64,000 bases of DNA from Branchiostoma floridae (Eukaryota > Chordata > Leptocardii > Amphioxiformes > Branchiostomatidae), in NCBI RefSeq assembly GCF_000003815.2, contig NC_049995.1, forward strand, positions 4,465,237-4,529,236, written 5' to 3'. The notes under the pieces are model-generated. The model was not told the origin of the DNA. It made no database searches and saw only the letters and a list, made by a program, of their open reading frames with translations. Positions 12,901 to 24,878 of the stretch are shown here, piece after piece. The translations under genes and the position numbers were made by a program. Numbering within the stretch: the first letter of the stretch is position 1; the number at the start of each line of letters is the position of its first letter.

Positions 12901-15900
12901 AGATACAGATACCGAACCAAACAACCAGAAATACTTTGAGAAAGACTGATGTGGACTGTGACTTACTAGTTCTAGCTATAGGTTTGTTTAGATTGCTACC
13001 TTTCCTGTAAGTAATGCAGGTGTGGCCTATAACTTAGTAGAAGGTTTGATATTTGAGCTCAGGTATGAGCAAGGGTGTGGTTTATTTAGGACAGTTTTCA
13101 TTGTTTTGGCTGAGAATGACAAGCTGTCTCGTCTACGATCACATCCCCACCATCACTATAATATCAAGGTGACCATAAAATTTAATGTTGTGATGAAATA
13201 AATTTTGCTAAATTGTAAAGAGATCTAGATCTAGACATTTTCTTTAAATTAATGGAATGTGAAGCTTGTGGACAGCCATGTTTTAGGTGAGCAGCACTGA
13301 TTTTTTTTAGGTGACAGTCTGTTTTTTCTGGACCGTTCCAACAAGATTAAAAACAGTGTACAGTGGAAGCCGCTTAATTGCACACCCAATTTGCCAACGA
13401 ATCCCGTGCAATTATCCGGCGTGTGCAATAATGCGAAGTTGCCCAGTTGGCCCATACTGCCACGGGATTTGGGGATTCCGTGCAATTGACCGAAGTGTGC
13501 GTTTATCCGACGTGCAATTAACTGGCTTCCACTGTATCTGTAAAACTAAAAAGCCTTGTTAGACCTGTGAACTATAGTTGAACACTTGCATGGTTACAGG
13601 TATTGTAGTGGTTATTTTTAGTACCCAAGGTCACTAGGGGTCAAAGACTCAAAGTCTACAATAGGGTTGTTATATAAGTAGTGGGTCTGTGTACTTTTAA
13701 GTAGGACATTTTTCCAATGATTTGTTCTGTTTAAAAATGTGCACCTGAGCTAAGTATACACATGTATATGCAACATTTCCCATTTTCACATTGTAATAGC
13801 ATTGTAGATTTTCCATTTAAAAAAAGATATACATATCTATTGGGAGAGACACNNNNNNNNNNNNNNNNNNNNNNNNNNNNNNNNNNNNNNNNNNNNNNNN
13901 NNNNNNNNNNNNNNNNNNNNNNNNNNNNNNNNNNNNNNNNNNNNNNNNNNNNGATATACCGGCACTACAGCGGCAGGCGCTCGCATGTTGGCTTACTGTC
14001 CCAAGAAAATATCAAGAGAGACGTAGAGGAGTGTTGATAGTCAGTTTATCAAGTTTCTACAGTCAAACTTGGTCTAACTAATAGCAAGGAGGTTAACTTC
14101 CTTGGTCTAACTTAATACAGGCAGTTAGTGTTGTTTACATGAAGATAGGATGTAGAGTATATACTGTACCAAAACGATTCTTTGTAGCAAAATGGACCAT
14201 TGTTTGGGTATTGCCCATTCTCAAACAATCAGGTCCAGGTTCAAGTCTGGACCTGGACCTGATCCTCAGGACAGTACCTGTACCTGAATTTTCTGTACCG
14301 ATACCCGTCCCCCTAAAGTATACTCTATTGATTTCTGTAAGAAGTCTTGTCTACTGTTATTGGAAAAGAACAGTTCTGCCAAATCGTATTTCTGGGAATG
14401 TTATATTGATTTTGCTCAATGGAAAAACAGATATCCGCACTGGACCCTGACTCTAAGTGATCAATTTTGCAACAGTATTGACAAGCTGTGGTCATAAAAT
14501 TGATATCATATTTCCATGACCCAGATGGTCTACCAAATGGTACTGCATAGAAATCATAAACTCAATTTTTGGTACAATACTCAGTTGCAATATTCTTTCA
14601 TTGTTTCTTTTAATAGTGATAGGGGTGTTTCATGGCATATAGAATATTGTTCAACATTTGTTGGTAGAATGGAACAGCCTTTTGTTCAAACTCTTTAAAA
14701 TACTTTTTGAAAAGTGTTGATTTTAGACTTAGTGCTTGCATTTATTTTCAGGGCAAGTCCATTTAAAAACCTATAGCGGTGGACAGGTCTTCTAGGGCCA
14801 TTGATTTTTCTGTGGGGCATTAAAACTAAAAAAAAACATACAAGTGTCTAAAATTTGCAGTGTGCAATGATTACATATTAAAAACTGCATTGTTTGTGTT
14901 GTGGTATGGTATTTTCTTGGTGGAGAGGTTGGAAAAAATTTAACTGCTGTAATTGTTTCAAGATTTACAGCATTGGTACTTCAAATATCAAGCTCTAGTA
15001 TTTGTTCCTCTTGTCCACACAATTGAAGGTTCTTGTTTTTTTCGTTCCCCCAAGGAGCTTTTATCAAGTTGATAAAAGCTCCTTGGTTCCTCTTAGTAAC
15101 TTTTCCTCTATTAATGTGGGTTGCTCTGCTTTGTATATATATGCATGTCGGTGGGGTGCGGTCAGTACGTCAATTAAGTTATTGTACCAGAGCATGACAC
15201 AAGGGCCTTTAAATAACTAGCAACCACAAGTGGTTGCCGTCAACAAAGTCAAGTCAAAAGAGCAGACATAATAGCTTTACTTGCACAGTAAACAAAGTAC
15301 CGTAGCTCTTGAAAATTTGTTTGAGGTTTTTTTATTTTCACCGTTTCTTGCAGTCCTCTTCACCACAAATTTGTAATATGTGTATTTTCAATGTCTCTTA
15401 CTGTTCTACTGAAAAAAGTGCTAGGACCTTTTTCCTCTTTTTGAAAAAAACAAAACCACTGTGAAAGTAAATGAACTTACAGTACAGGTGAAAAGGGTTG
15501 TTAGCTAGGATATGTTCATTGAATGGGATGTATGGCATTAAATAGGAATACAGTAAATATGTCAATGGAGGAACATGTATTACAATGTTTTCAAAATACC
15601 CCTTGTACAAGGTTAGAGAAAAGAGGTTGAATAGATTAGAGAATGGAAATCAAGGTCCTTGTTATTATAATATTAATAATGGAAAGGCATATCTTTTCTT
15701 AACTTTGTCACAATTTGAAAGGCAATTGAAAAGAAACACAGTTTCAAGGCTTTGATTCTTTTTGAATGTTTTCTAATGTAACGAATGCTGAACGTTACAC
15801 CATCTCTATTGAGGTCACGGCAGACATTAAAAGTGATTGACGGTCTGTTCGCACGACATGTTTTCCACTCAGCGGCCACTTATATGGGTCCCATGTTGCC

Positions 15901-18900
15901 ATGTGGGAAGGTCAAAGGTCGCCCAGGAAATTGATTGACAGCCAGATTGGACGATGTCTGAGGGAAATTGAAAAGGCAGTTCGATCAATGAGTATACTGT
16001 AACCTTGAGCAGAGAAGACTAATTGTGCAATTCTGCTTTTTTACTTTGCAAATCTATAACTAAGGATTGATTAACTTTGAATTAGGTGGGCGGGGTTATG
16101 GCATCCTATTGCTTGTATGTCATTCAACCACCTGGAAAATTGTTTGGCCTTGGTGTTGTCAAAACATATTTGTAGGTATTCTTTATCTGTATCTATATAG
16201 CCGAGATAACCGCCCTTTGGCGTAACACACCAGCTTTGCAGGCACGCGGTGCGGCAGCAGCTGGTTATATTACACCAAACGATCCGTCACACCTAACTTT
16301 TGCACATCTATCTGCAAGTGTTCTTTAAAACTATGCAGAGAAGATGCCCCTACTGTGCTTGGTGATAACATATTCCACTCTACGATAGTCCTGGGGAAAT
16401 ACTAATTTTTGAACGCATCAATCCTAGGTTAGTAACTCAGGTACTTGAAAGCATGACTGTTTCTAGTTTGTTTTTGAGCTGGTGTTAGATTAGCAAACAA
16501 TTTATCTCAAGACAATATGGCTAACCTTGTTCCATCCACCAATAGTAATTGGCAAGAAAAACATCATGGTAACTTGATACGATATGGGCTGCTGTAACAG
16601 GATTACTGGAGATAAAAATCAATAAAGTGTAATCTGTAGAAGTGGTATTAAATTGCCGCTGTGACCCTTCTTCTGTGTAGAGAAGATGGTATTTTATTGG
16701 TTTCCTCAAGTGAAGTATACAGTCAAACCTGTTCAAGTGACCACTTCTACATATTATTATGACCACCTGGCCATTGAAGTACAGTCAAACCTACTAGTGA
16801 CCACCTCTACATAAGGACGATCTGGCCATTGACTTATAGTCAAACCTATACAAGTGACCACCTCTACTTAAGGACTACCTACCCATTGATATACAGTCAA
16901 ACCTGTACTGGTCACCACCTCTATAAGACGACCACCTGGCCATTGACATATAGTCAAACCTATGCATGTGACCACCTCTACAGTGGGACCACTTTCCCAT
17001 TAATATACAGTCAAACCTGTACAAGAGAAGCGACCACCTTTTACATAAGAACCACCTGCCCGTTGATACACAGTCAAACCTGTACAAGTAACCATCTATA
17101 CTAATTATGGACCATCTGGTCTAATGTGACCACTTCTTGGTATTTGCTTGGATAATTTTTCCAATGGACATGAGCATCATATGAATCCATCCAATAGTGA
17201 CCACCTGTCCAGATCTATCGGCCCCCTTAGTGGCCATTTTAGACAGTTTTGACTGAATTAAGTTGGCCGCCTTTCAGACCATTGCCGGTGCAATGGCCTA
17301 GTAGGTAGAGTGTTCGCCTTGCATTCGGAAGGTCGTGAGTTCGATCCCGTCCGAGTCATACCAAAGACTATAAAAATGGTACATGCTGCTTTCTCTGCTT
17401 AGCACTCAGCATTCGGGAAAGAGTATGGAAGTTGAACACACACCACTACCAGTGGACTAGCCCCCTGCTGTAGTGATTGCGTTGTGTGTGGCCCAGGGCT
17501 AACGAAACAGAGATGGGCACCGCCCTATGCGCCAGAAATGGGCACTGCTCTTGGCGCGGGAAGGGTTTAACTTTAACTTTCAGACCATATCAAGTACTTT
17601 AAAAAGTTGTCGACTGTGTAACTGTTATCAGCACAGATCTCTTCTGCGAAATGTGGAAAACTTTTCCGGGAAAGACAAAGTTTTCTGAAAGCTACAAGCT
17701 ATGTCTATGTCAACAAGAGGTCAACGTTTTAATGGACAAACCGTCACAAAATTTCACGAAGCCTGCCTGATCACCAGGTCAACGTAACTGTGTGACTCGA
17801 TAATTATTAGCTTGGTTCTGCCTTCATTGTGCGCGGTAAAGGTTGGGTCAGAAGAAGGTTACCTGGACTTTGAACACCAGTTGTTTGAGTTGGGCGTACC
17901 TGACAAAGAGGCGGGTGCATTAACGTGTATTAGCTATTACTAAGCATTTACTCGATGAATTGAGCTGTCAACTTTGTATAGGGTGTATGAAGTTAGGATA
18001 GCCGTAAGGGCAATGTTCACAAGAACATGCAACAAAACATTAAGAAAAATTAAGAAATCTATTGATACAATAATTGTATAAACCTTCGTTCTGCGGCCTA
18101 ACCGCATGACCAATGGAAACTTAATGGCAAACAGCCACCTTGGCTGACTGAAGTTTAAGGAGTTGCCCTGTCTGAGTGTAAAGAATGAGAGTCAGTGCGA
18201 TATATATTATCTTTCTTATTGTTTGGGCTGCTGCAGTGGTTGAGGACAAATTACTACATATTTGAATACGATGAGCTAAATACATGTAGCCAACAGAAAA
18301 CATGATCTGACACAGTCACTTTGTGTGCTATAGTATTACTAGACTCGGCAGAAGTTTATTTCAAATGTTCGAACAGTCCGAATGTCACACCTGGGAACAG
18401 ATGCTATACAGTGTTGCCATTAGAATGTGGAATATTCGTTCGGGTTCAGAGGTGCGGCTACCAACGGCCATCATCTTACTTAGGAATTTTATTCAACACC
18501 TATTCTTGCATCAGCACTAGCAGGTGTGTGATCACGTGTGCAACGTTTAATCACCCCGATACGGTTCAAATGTCGTGTTTGCTCTTTTATCACCACTTCA
18601 CGATTACAGTCGCCAACTAAAAAAATGCTGAACTCTGCAAAAGGGATTTTCCTCACAAGTGTGCTTACCAGCACTAGAACTTAGAAGTCAAAGAGGGAAA
18701 GGTTGTTGTGTCTGAAATTCAGGTTCCTATATATCCTATTGTGTCAAGTGTCTGAAATGAAGGTATGACTCAATGATCTTATTCTAAATTTTATAGTAAT
18801 TGTAAAGCTAACACTAGAGATTGGGAACTTGATTGCAGTTGATCAAATAACTGCTATGTGTGCATTCTGTTGTGTGCTATGTTAGCCTGATTTTTGTCAT

Positions 18901-21517
18901 TGAGTTTCTTGAGTTTCATTACAAATGCGGTATGCCATTTTAAAGGACAGGAGACAATTGGAAGGTTTCCAGTTATAATACATGTATAGTACATGTACAA
19001 TTGAAGGAAGAATGGAAATTTATTGAGTCGGAATTCAAGATTGCACACTTTCTGCATTTAGTTTATATGCCTTTCTCATTGCAGTTACTAGTTCTTTATC
19101 CTTAAGCTTTCCTTTCATGGTTGTCTTGGAGGCTTTGAAATGCTGCTTTGATGCACTCTTAAGTCAGTTGCCATTCCTTAAAGTATTAGTTACATAAAAT
19201 TGTGTAGGCGTATGCATCCCTCTCAATGTGTGCCAGGTCAATGTATCCGACGTGCTGTGACTCATGATATAACTTACATGTAATTATATTATAAATCACA
19301 GCACGTCGAATACACAACTCCTTTTCAAATAGAAAAGTGTAGAGAACTGACGTGTCACGTAATGTAATGTTAAAATGTCACAAAGTAGTAGCCATCATGC
19401 AATACCTGTCAAATATTGACAAAAGGGTACATAGTGCGGTCGACCTGTCCTGTGTGGTAGATAGCTGAGTTTACATAAGTGTGTCTTATCAATGTCAGGT
19501 GTCTGGTCAACCAGACAAAGGTTACATGTACAGGTCATTGATCTTTGTACCCAGGGTCAGTCCAGTATGCATACTTACTAAGTCATCATGTATTACTCCA
19601 ACTTTTCCACATTCAGTTACTTAAGTAACAGAAAGATAGTCTCCCCTTAAAATCACAGAACCCACAATTTATAGAAAATTAGTGGGATTTTCGTCTTCTG
19701 CTCCTCTTCCCAAAATAGAAGTTAAAGTTAAAGTTTGCCCATACATCTAAGATGCGTAGGGTGGCGCCCATCTCCACTTCGAAGCCCTTGGGCCACACAT
19801 TTGTGCAAGTCACTACAGCAGGGGGCTGGTCCACTGGTAGTGATGTGTGTTTAACTTCCATACTCTTCCTCATTAGTGCTGAGTGCTAAGCAGAGAAAGC
19901 AGCATGTACCATTTTTAAAGTCTTTGGTATGACTCGGCCGGTCATCGAACTCACGACCTACCGAATGCAAGGCGAACACTCTACCCACTAGGCCATTGCA
20001 GTTGTGGTCAAAATAGAAGTCAAAACCAATTTTTCTAGATATAGCCAATAGCCATATGAACATCTCTTGTTACAATAATGTTGGCTTATCATTTATGTAA
20101 GTCAGATGTTCTTGCAATTGTCATATAATGTTTACCATGTCTCCAGCTATACAACATGTGCCCTCCTAGTACATGTTTACAGAGGTCGTGTACTTACAAT
20201 TAGCTTCCTTTTTATATTTTTGTAAGAATTAACTATGATCAATCAACTAGATGTGCAAGATGGTTGAAATGGATTCATTTGCCATTCTACTAAAGTCACA
20301 TTGTGTACAATATTTGAATCCTAACCCTTTCACAAACTGTGTCTCTGCAGATGGCTGATGAAGAAGCGCCACCTTGTGACACTCCGATGAATGACATGAG
20401 CTCTCTCCACAACATCATAGACGGAGGGAGCCCTGCGGACGTGGCGCAAGCTGTCTTCGCTGTCCCCGCTGTCAAGCAAGAGCTTCTCCGTATGTTCCTG
20501 GAGGAAGTTGGGACCGAGAGCTCGCTCCTATGTTCCGAGGGGATTCTCTCGGCCATCAAGCTGCTAACAGGCGGGCAGAACCTGAGAGAACGGCTTCAGG
20601 AGTGCGCGCCGATACTCCTGAATGTCCTGGACACCGTGTCGGACACCATGACAGCCTTCACCAAAGCGCAGCCCACCAAGGCGGGGAAACGCGCACTGGA
20701 GGACTTGAAGAGGCAACTCACCAAGATGGGGAAAGTCCACGTGGGGACCAAGATTGTCGAGTCCGCCAAGGAGACGTTTGAAGGGGTGAGCAGCGGAAGC
20801 GAAAAGGAGAGTCGTAGCGGCAGTGTCTCGGACGACAATGCCTCTGAGGCTGAATCATCCAGTTCCTCTCCGGAGCCAGAACGTCGAGTTCGTACTCCGC
20901 TAACCCGGATGCAGTCGGAACCAGTCTCCCTGATGCAGTCAACCCCAACCGTCGCCAGTAACGCCGCCGAAAAGAAACGCACGCACACTCGCACACCATC
21001 CGCACCGATCCAAATCCCCTCCGTTTCCGTGGCGATGCCGGCAGAAGACGTTGACATGTCCTCCTCACCCTCGGACGGCTTCAGGGAAAGAAGCCTCAGC
21101 TTACCGTCAAACTCTAAGCTCTTCCAGAGAGGCTACCGGCAGGGCATCTTCGAGGAACATCACTCGAAATCCATCAAGACGTCCGTGGAGGTCTTCGTAC
21201 GCGCTGTTGACGACATGGAGGGTGCCGTTCTGTTCCCGACACGTCTCCGCTACATCTCGGAAGATCTGGACCTGTCGGAGAGTCTGCCTGCGATGCTGCG
21301 AGAATGCGATCTGTACGAATTGTTTGAGTCGCTGAAGAAGCTGAGGACTGAGCTGGACGAGGGGCGGCTGTCCTTCGCGCAGTACGAGGGCAGCAGCGAG
21401 CAGATGAAATCCATCGTGGAGCTCATCCACAGGCAGGTGCTGAGTCTGTCCGTCATCCTAGAGCAGCTCGCGGAAACCGCTCGGCTCGTCACCAGACAGT
21501 ACGAGGAACACTTGTAA
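9957..21517 (+). CDS. Spot14/MID1IP1-domain protein, long N-terminal extension
   Basis: Coding exons 9957-10181 and 20351-21517 join in phase 0 (donor CCG|GTAAGG, acceptor CTCTGCAG) to give 463 aa. The C-terminal third (about residues 355-463) matches the Spot14/MID1IP1 family pattern: an amphipathic VEVFVRAVDDMEGAVLFPTRL helix region, then YELFESLKKLRTELDEG, then a heptad-like tail ending TARLVTRQYEEHL. In vertebrates this family binds acetyl-CoA carboxylase and promotes its polymerisation, controlling lipogenesis. Vertebrate members are under 200 aa; here about 350 extra residues precede the domain. Those are a proline/arginine-rich start, a helical block near residues 95-195, and a Ser/Glu-rich disordered linker with several RTPxxR.xS-like phospho-site patterns. 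The second exon starts with its own ATG, so a shorter isoform is possible. The intron of about 10.2 kb holds many repeats. Family confident; function of the extension unknown. Confidence 0.8.
10634..10743. repeat. Foldback (inverted repeat), ~45-bp arms
   Basis: Left arm 10634-10678 and right arm 10695-10743 are near-perfect complements around GTACCTTTACAAAACAGTC with a 16-bp loop. It lies in the large intron of the Spot14-domain gene. Probably a MITE relic. Confidence 0.75.
13361..13534. mobile_element. pogo/Tigger-like MITE, 174 bp, TA target
   Basis: Begins CAGTGGAAGCCGCTTAATTG and ends with the near-complement CAATTAACTGGCTTCCACTG, flanked by TA on each side (13359-13360 and 13535-13536). 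TA duplication and the CAGTGG-type terminus fit the pogo branch of Tc1/mariner. The interior alternates GTGCAATT-type motifs, so much of it can also pair. No transposase ORF. Confidence 0.7.
13853..13952. other. Assembly gap, 100 N
   Basis: Exactly 100 Ns, the usual placeholder for a gap of unknown size. It lies inside the large intron of the Spot14-domain gene; any frame read through it is meaningless. Confidence 1.
15050..15086. repeat. Perfect 18-bp hairpin
   Basis: Two exactly complementary 18-bp arms (CCAAGGAGCTTTTATCAA and its complement) separated by one base. Intronic, isolated; function unknown. Confidence 0.8.
16195..16411 (-). pseudogene. Decayed 3' tail of a non-LTR (LINE) reverse transcriptase
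   Basis: On the minus strand about 16400-16264 reads FPRTIVEWNMLSPSTVGASS followed by LHSFKEHL and a stop. This FPRT..WN.L....V.A.SL..FK..L pattern is the usual carboxyl end of CR1/jockey-like LINE ORF2 proteins. A stop codon just upstream in the same frame shows it is dead. Only the last ~50 codons and probable 3' UTR remain. Confidence 0.65.
16716..17275. repeat. Minisatellite, ~55-64 bp period, about 7 copies
   Basis: Units begin ACAGTCAAACCT near 16718, 16780, 16838, 16893, 16950, 17006 and 17070, each followed by GACCACC-rich sequence and CCTGGCCATTGA-type spacers. The tail to about 17275 is degenerate (GACCACCTGTCC). Intronic; ORFs on both strands here are repeat artefacts. Confidence 0.9.
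17284..17580 (+). mobile_element. tRNA-derived SINE (family A), plus orientation
   Basis: The head resembles a tRNA: an A-box-like AATGGCCTAGTAGG and a B-box-like GGTCGTGAGTTCGATCCC about 30 bp apart. A non-tRNA body follows, with AGCACTCAGCATTCGGGAAA and CCAGTGGACTAGCCCCCTGC, ending in a repeated TTTAACTTTAAC tail. A second copy in the opposite orientation lies at 19716-20001. Confidence 0.75.
19240..19312. repeat. Short inverted repeat
   Basis: GTATCCGACGTGCTGTGA and the near-complement TCACAGCACGTCGAATAC flank a ~38-bp AT-rich centre. Small foldback or MITE relic in the large intron. Confidence 0.55.
19716..20001 (-). mobile_element. tRNA-derived SINE (family A), minus orientation
   Basis: Reverse-oriented copy of the 17284 element. 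Reading plus-strand left to right it starts with GTTAAAGTTAAAG (the tail), passes GGGGGCTGGTCCACTGG, and ends with the tRNA-like head, where GGTCATCGAACTCACGACC is the complement of the B-box region. It lies ~350 bp upstream of the second coding exon of the Spot14-domain gene. Confidence 0.75.
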
Positions 21518-21566
21518 ACAAACGCGAATAGTTTCATCAGTCAGTGAGTAAAGATACTCTTGTTGA

Positions 21567-21761
21567 ACAACCATTGCTTTATTCTCATTAACGTTTTTGG
21601 TGACGAAACATCTGTCATCTTCTTCAGGGCGATTCTGACTGGTTCACATTGTACTACAGGACAGGTGAACTGTGAGGAGCGACACCTGTCCTGCAGTACA
21701 ATGTGAACCAGTCAGAATTGACTTGAAGAAGAACATTGGTGAGAATAAAGCAATGGTTGTG
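21567..21761. repeat. Long foldback in the 3' UTR of the Spot14-domain gene
   Basis: Left arm 21567-21667 and right arm 21683-21761 are complementary over most of their length (for example CTGACTGGTTCACATTGTA against TACAATGTGAACCAGTCAG), with a bulge in the left arm and a 15-base loop. It starts 50 bases after the stop codon, so the mRNA end could form a dsRNA-like stem. Confidence 0.85.
21744..21749 (+). terminator. Poly(A) signal AATAAA
   Basis: Canonical AATAAA 227 bases after the stop codon, inside the right arm of the 3' foldback. Likely cleavage 10-30 bases downstream. The element seems to have supplied the signal. Confidence 0.5.
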
Positions 21762-24700
21762 TCAAAAGAGTCTCTCTATTCACTTGTAAACAAACAAACT
21801 CAAGTAAACAAGGAGATAAACAAAGCAGATTTGCCATTCATCCAATGTACTGTGAACTGTATGCAAGTGATCATCACTGATGCATCCAAAGACATGGTGA
21901 TGAATATAAAGAAAATTTACCATTCAACCAATGTGCTGTGAACTGTATGCAAGTGATGCATCCAAAGACGCAGTGGTGGATATAAACTACTAACAATCAA
22001 CATAGATTTACCGCAAATACAAAAACATTAAGATAAAAGTTGCAATTGTTTGCAAGAATGTTCACAGTGTGTAGCTAGAGGCCTCGGCTTGTAAATTGTC
22101 AATGTGCAAACGAAGACACAGATACTTACTTGATGTACAAATTATGCTTTTTTACATGTCATGTAGGAATGATTGTATTATGTAATTAGACAGCACAAAT
22201 GAACTGACACCACGAAAGATTGCCTAACGCTGAGATTGGTATTCAAGTCTTACTTCAATAAATTATGCAGTTAATTTTTTTTTAATAACATCTTTGATTT
22301 TCAATCTTTGTTTTGATACTTCATTTGTCTTAAGTTTATATGTTTTATACCACAATAACAATACTTTCTACAATTCGGGGATGATATTATGGAATGGCTT
22401 TAGTAATTGACAGTCTTTTCGATATGGTTCTGTGTTGAAACACCCTATGTTTGTTTTGAGTACTTTGTGAGAGTGTGCAAATTGGCAATCTTGTCACAGA
22501 TGTGATATGGCAGTATCCTACAAAGGGACGACTTTGGTAACAAATGGGAAAGATACACAAAGCCTATGTACGGTTTCAGATCTAAGAAGGGAATTGTAAA
22601 TAATTGTAACAGAATATTGCAGCATTATTCTTAAATATAGATGAAGTTCTGCACTATTTGATTAGATAGCAGGATTTATACAAGATTGATAATAGATTTA
22701 AAGAATCTTTGCACCATAATTCATGTGTTGAGCCTTGTTGAGATAAAATGAATATATGAGTACAAAGAATATGGTCACAGTGCACAGAATATCATAGGTG
22801 AAAAGTTATAGCCTTATGATTTACATAAGGCAGGATCGGGATAAGTTTAAGTACTATAAAATGGAATTGTACAGCAAAACTGTAAAAAACGTTTACCAGT
22901 AAATAATTTGACTTGTTCTACAGTACATCACCAAAAGGATGCATTTGGTATAGACTGCTGAATGGCAAATAAGTAGATACAGTTTTTAAGAAAGCTATGA
23001 ATTGCACACTATGGAATACTTTAGAACAGGCACGTTTGTACAAAAAGACTAAACGCATTGTTGCTTTTGGTAGAAGAATTTGCAGCTCAACATCAAATGT
23101 TGGAAAGAATAAAAGTCATTTTGGAATGAAGGAATAAGTGTTGTATTCTTGATGTGTTGTTAGATGTGAATTTCTATTCTCTGTAAATGTAATAGAGGCA
23201 GATGTAAAATTAACTTGAGTTCGTAGAACACAATCCTCCATGAGGTACTAGTAGTTACATAGTGTTTGCAGTTTGGGCTTAACCCACGTTTGATATTCCT
23301 TGATACCCTCTATACTACGCCCAAGGGGGTTACAACGTCTAAAACCAGTCAACGCCTATCCTCTGCTTTTCCTTCTGTGTTTTACAAAGGCTGCTATCAG
23401 GCAGTGGGTTTAATGGTTGTACCACAATACTTTCAAGATAGGGGCATCGTTCTGTAATTCTCAAGTACCTGAAAAATACTGCTGTGATGCTGTCCAAAGT
23501 CACCAGGTTTCACCAGAATCTCATTAACTACGCACAAGCAAAAATTCAAACTAATGTGTCAATCGGGTCTTGATTACTATGATTCCAATAGAAACACAGA
23601 CTTAAACAGTACCCCTGTCGTAGGTGAACTTTTTGTTGCACCATCAAATTGGTTGCTGTAACAGTGCCCATCAGAAACTCTGTCTTCAGTTGAATTGGTC
23701 CGCAACTCTCTCGATTATCAACCCTTCGGATCTTGCCAACATTAATGACTGCTCGACAAGCTCATATAATTTGGTATTATGGTGATTTCTTTAGTAATAT
23801 ACTAGTACTTCAATTTTAATTTACTCCGTCGAGTTTCATGCTTCAATGTCGAAGGCCACCGTCATCAACGAACAAATTATACTTCGCCTCAGGCATTTCC
23901 TCGTGCGTCACAATGTTGTAGGTAATTTACCACGAAAATGATGACGTTTCAGACTGGTTGGTTTTCCCCACGAGACTCCATCCTCTAAATAAACAGTAGT
24001 ACAAGGGGGCAATTCTCTTCAAATAAAAAATTTAGATACCTTTTAGCCGTATATTCCCGGATTATTCATCGTTTACCTGACTCGGCGAGAACAGCATGGC
24101 AGACTGCTGAGGAACTCACTTCATTACACTCACGCCAGCTGAATACTAGTATAAACTACACTGCAAGTCCGACTTGTAGGTCAAGTTCAATACGTGCTCT
24201 GTAAAAACTGCTTTTTTGGTTGATTGTTGAACCATCACATTGGTTTTAAAACTGTCGACCAAAAACTCTGACTCTCGCGTACCAACTTTTGATCTCGTAA
24301 CATTAATGACTGCTCGACAAGCTCATATAATAACGTATGGTGATTTCTTAATAAATCAAGCGTAATTCACTCCGTTGATTTTCATGTATAATCTTAAAAT
24401 TGTTAACATGTTGCTTCAATGTCGATTGGCCACCGTCATCAACGTACAAATTGTATGGAGCAGTTTGCCACGGGCATTTCCCCGTGCGTCACAAAAGAGT
24501 TGTGGGTAATTTACCATGAGCTTTATGACGTTCTAAGCTGGCTGGTTTTCCCCTCTTGATTCCATTCTCTAAAAAATACTAGACAATTATGCCAGGGAAA
24601 AATTCTCTTTAAATTCATAACTTTTAGCTGTACATTATCAGATTGTTCAGCCAAGTTCACCTTGTTCCAGACTGTAGACAGAATGTTACGTACGTACACG

Positions 24701-24843
24701 AAAAGGTATTTCGGACGAAGGAGATGCCAATGTCAATGATCTTTATTTGAAAAGTCTACCTGGATCGGCAACTTTTAAAACTGAGATATGCAAATTACCA
24801 GGACATCAGTGTTTATATTTAGAAATATGACGACATACGTATG
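21762..24843. other. Intergenic region between Spot14-domain and fibrinogen-related genes
   Basis: AT-rich, no convincing ORF. It contains a small direct duplication near 21835-21975 (shared CTGTGAACTGTATGCAAGTGA) and the larger duplicated blocks listed separately at 23590-24650. Confidence 0.6.
23590..24650. repeat. Tandem duplication of a ~500-bp block
   Basis: Block 1 (about 23590-24090) and block 2 (about 24195-24650) share, in order, AATGACTGCTCGACAAGCTC, TTTCATG, GCCACCGTCATCAACG, GGCATTTCC.CGTGCGTCAC, GGTAATTTACCA and TTTTAGC.GTA, offset about 560-590 bp. Divergence is moderate. No ORF survives in both. It sits 200-1,300 bp upstream of the TATA box of the fibrinogen-related gene. Confidence 0.8.
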
Positions 24844-24850
24844 TATAAAA
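24844..24850 (+). promoter_or_regulatory. TATA box of the fibrinogen-related gene
   Basis: TATAAAA at 24844-24850 is followed 31 bases later by an initiator-like CTCAGTG (24874-24880), the classical TATA-Inr spacing. The open frame of the first recognisable coding exon begins there. The same CTCAG could instead be a splice acceptor. Confidence 0.45.
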
Positions 24851-24878
24851 GAACACACAAGTGAGCATTTACTCTCAG

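Noticed and set aside
13762-14037. ORF spanning the N gap
   Set aside because: The frame crosses 100 Ns of unknown true length.
16716-17115. Regularly spaced repeats resembling a CRISPR array
   Set aside because: Spacers are themselves repeated, units vary in length, and this is a eukaryotic intron; it is a minisatellite.
20596-21537. Several antisense ORFs over the Spot14 exon
   Set aside because: Mirror ORFs of a GC-rich coding exon; no domain pattern.
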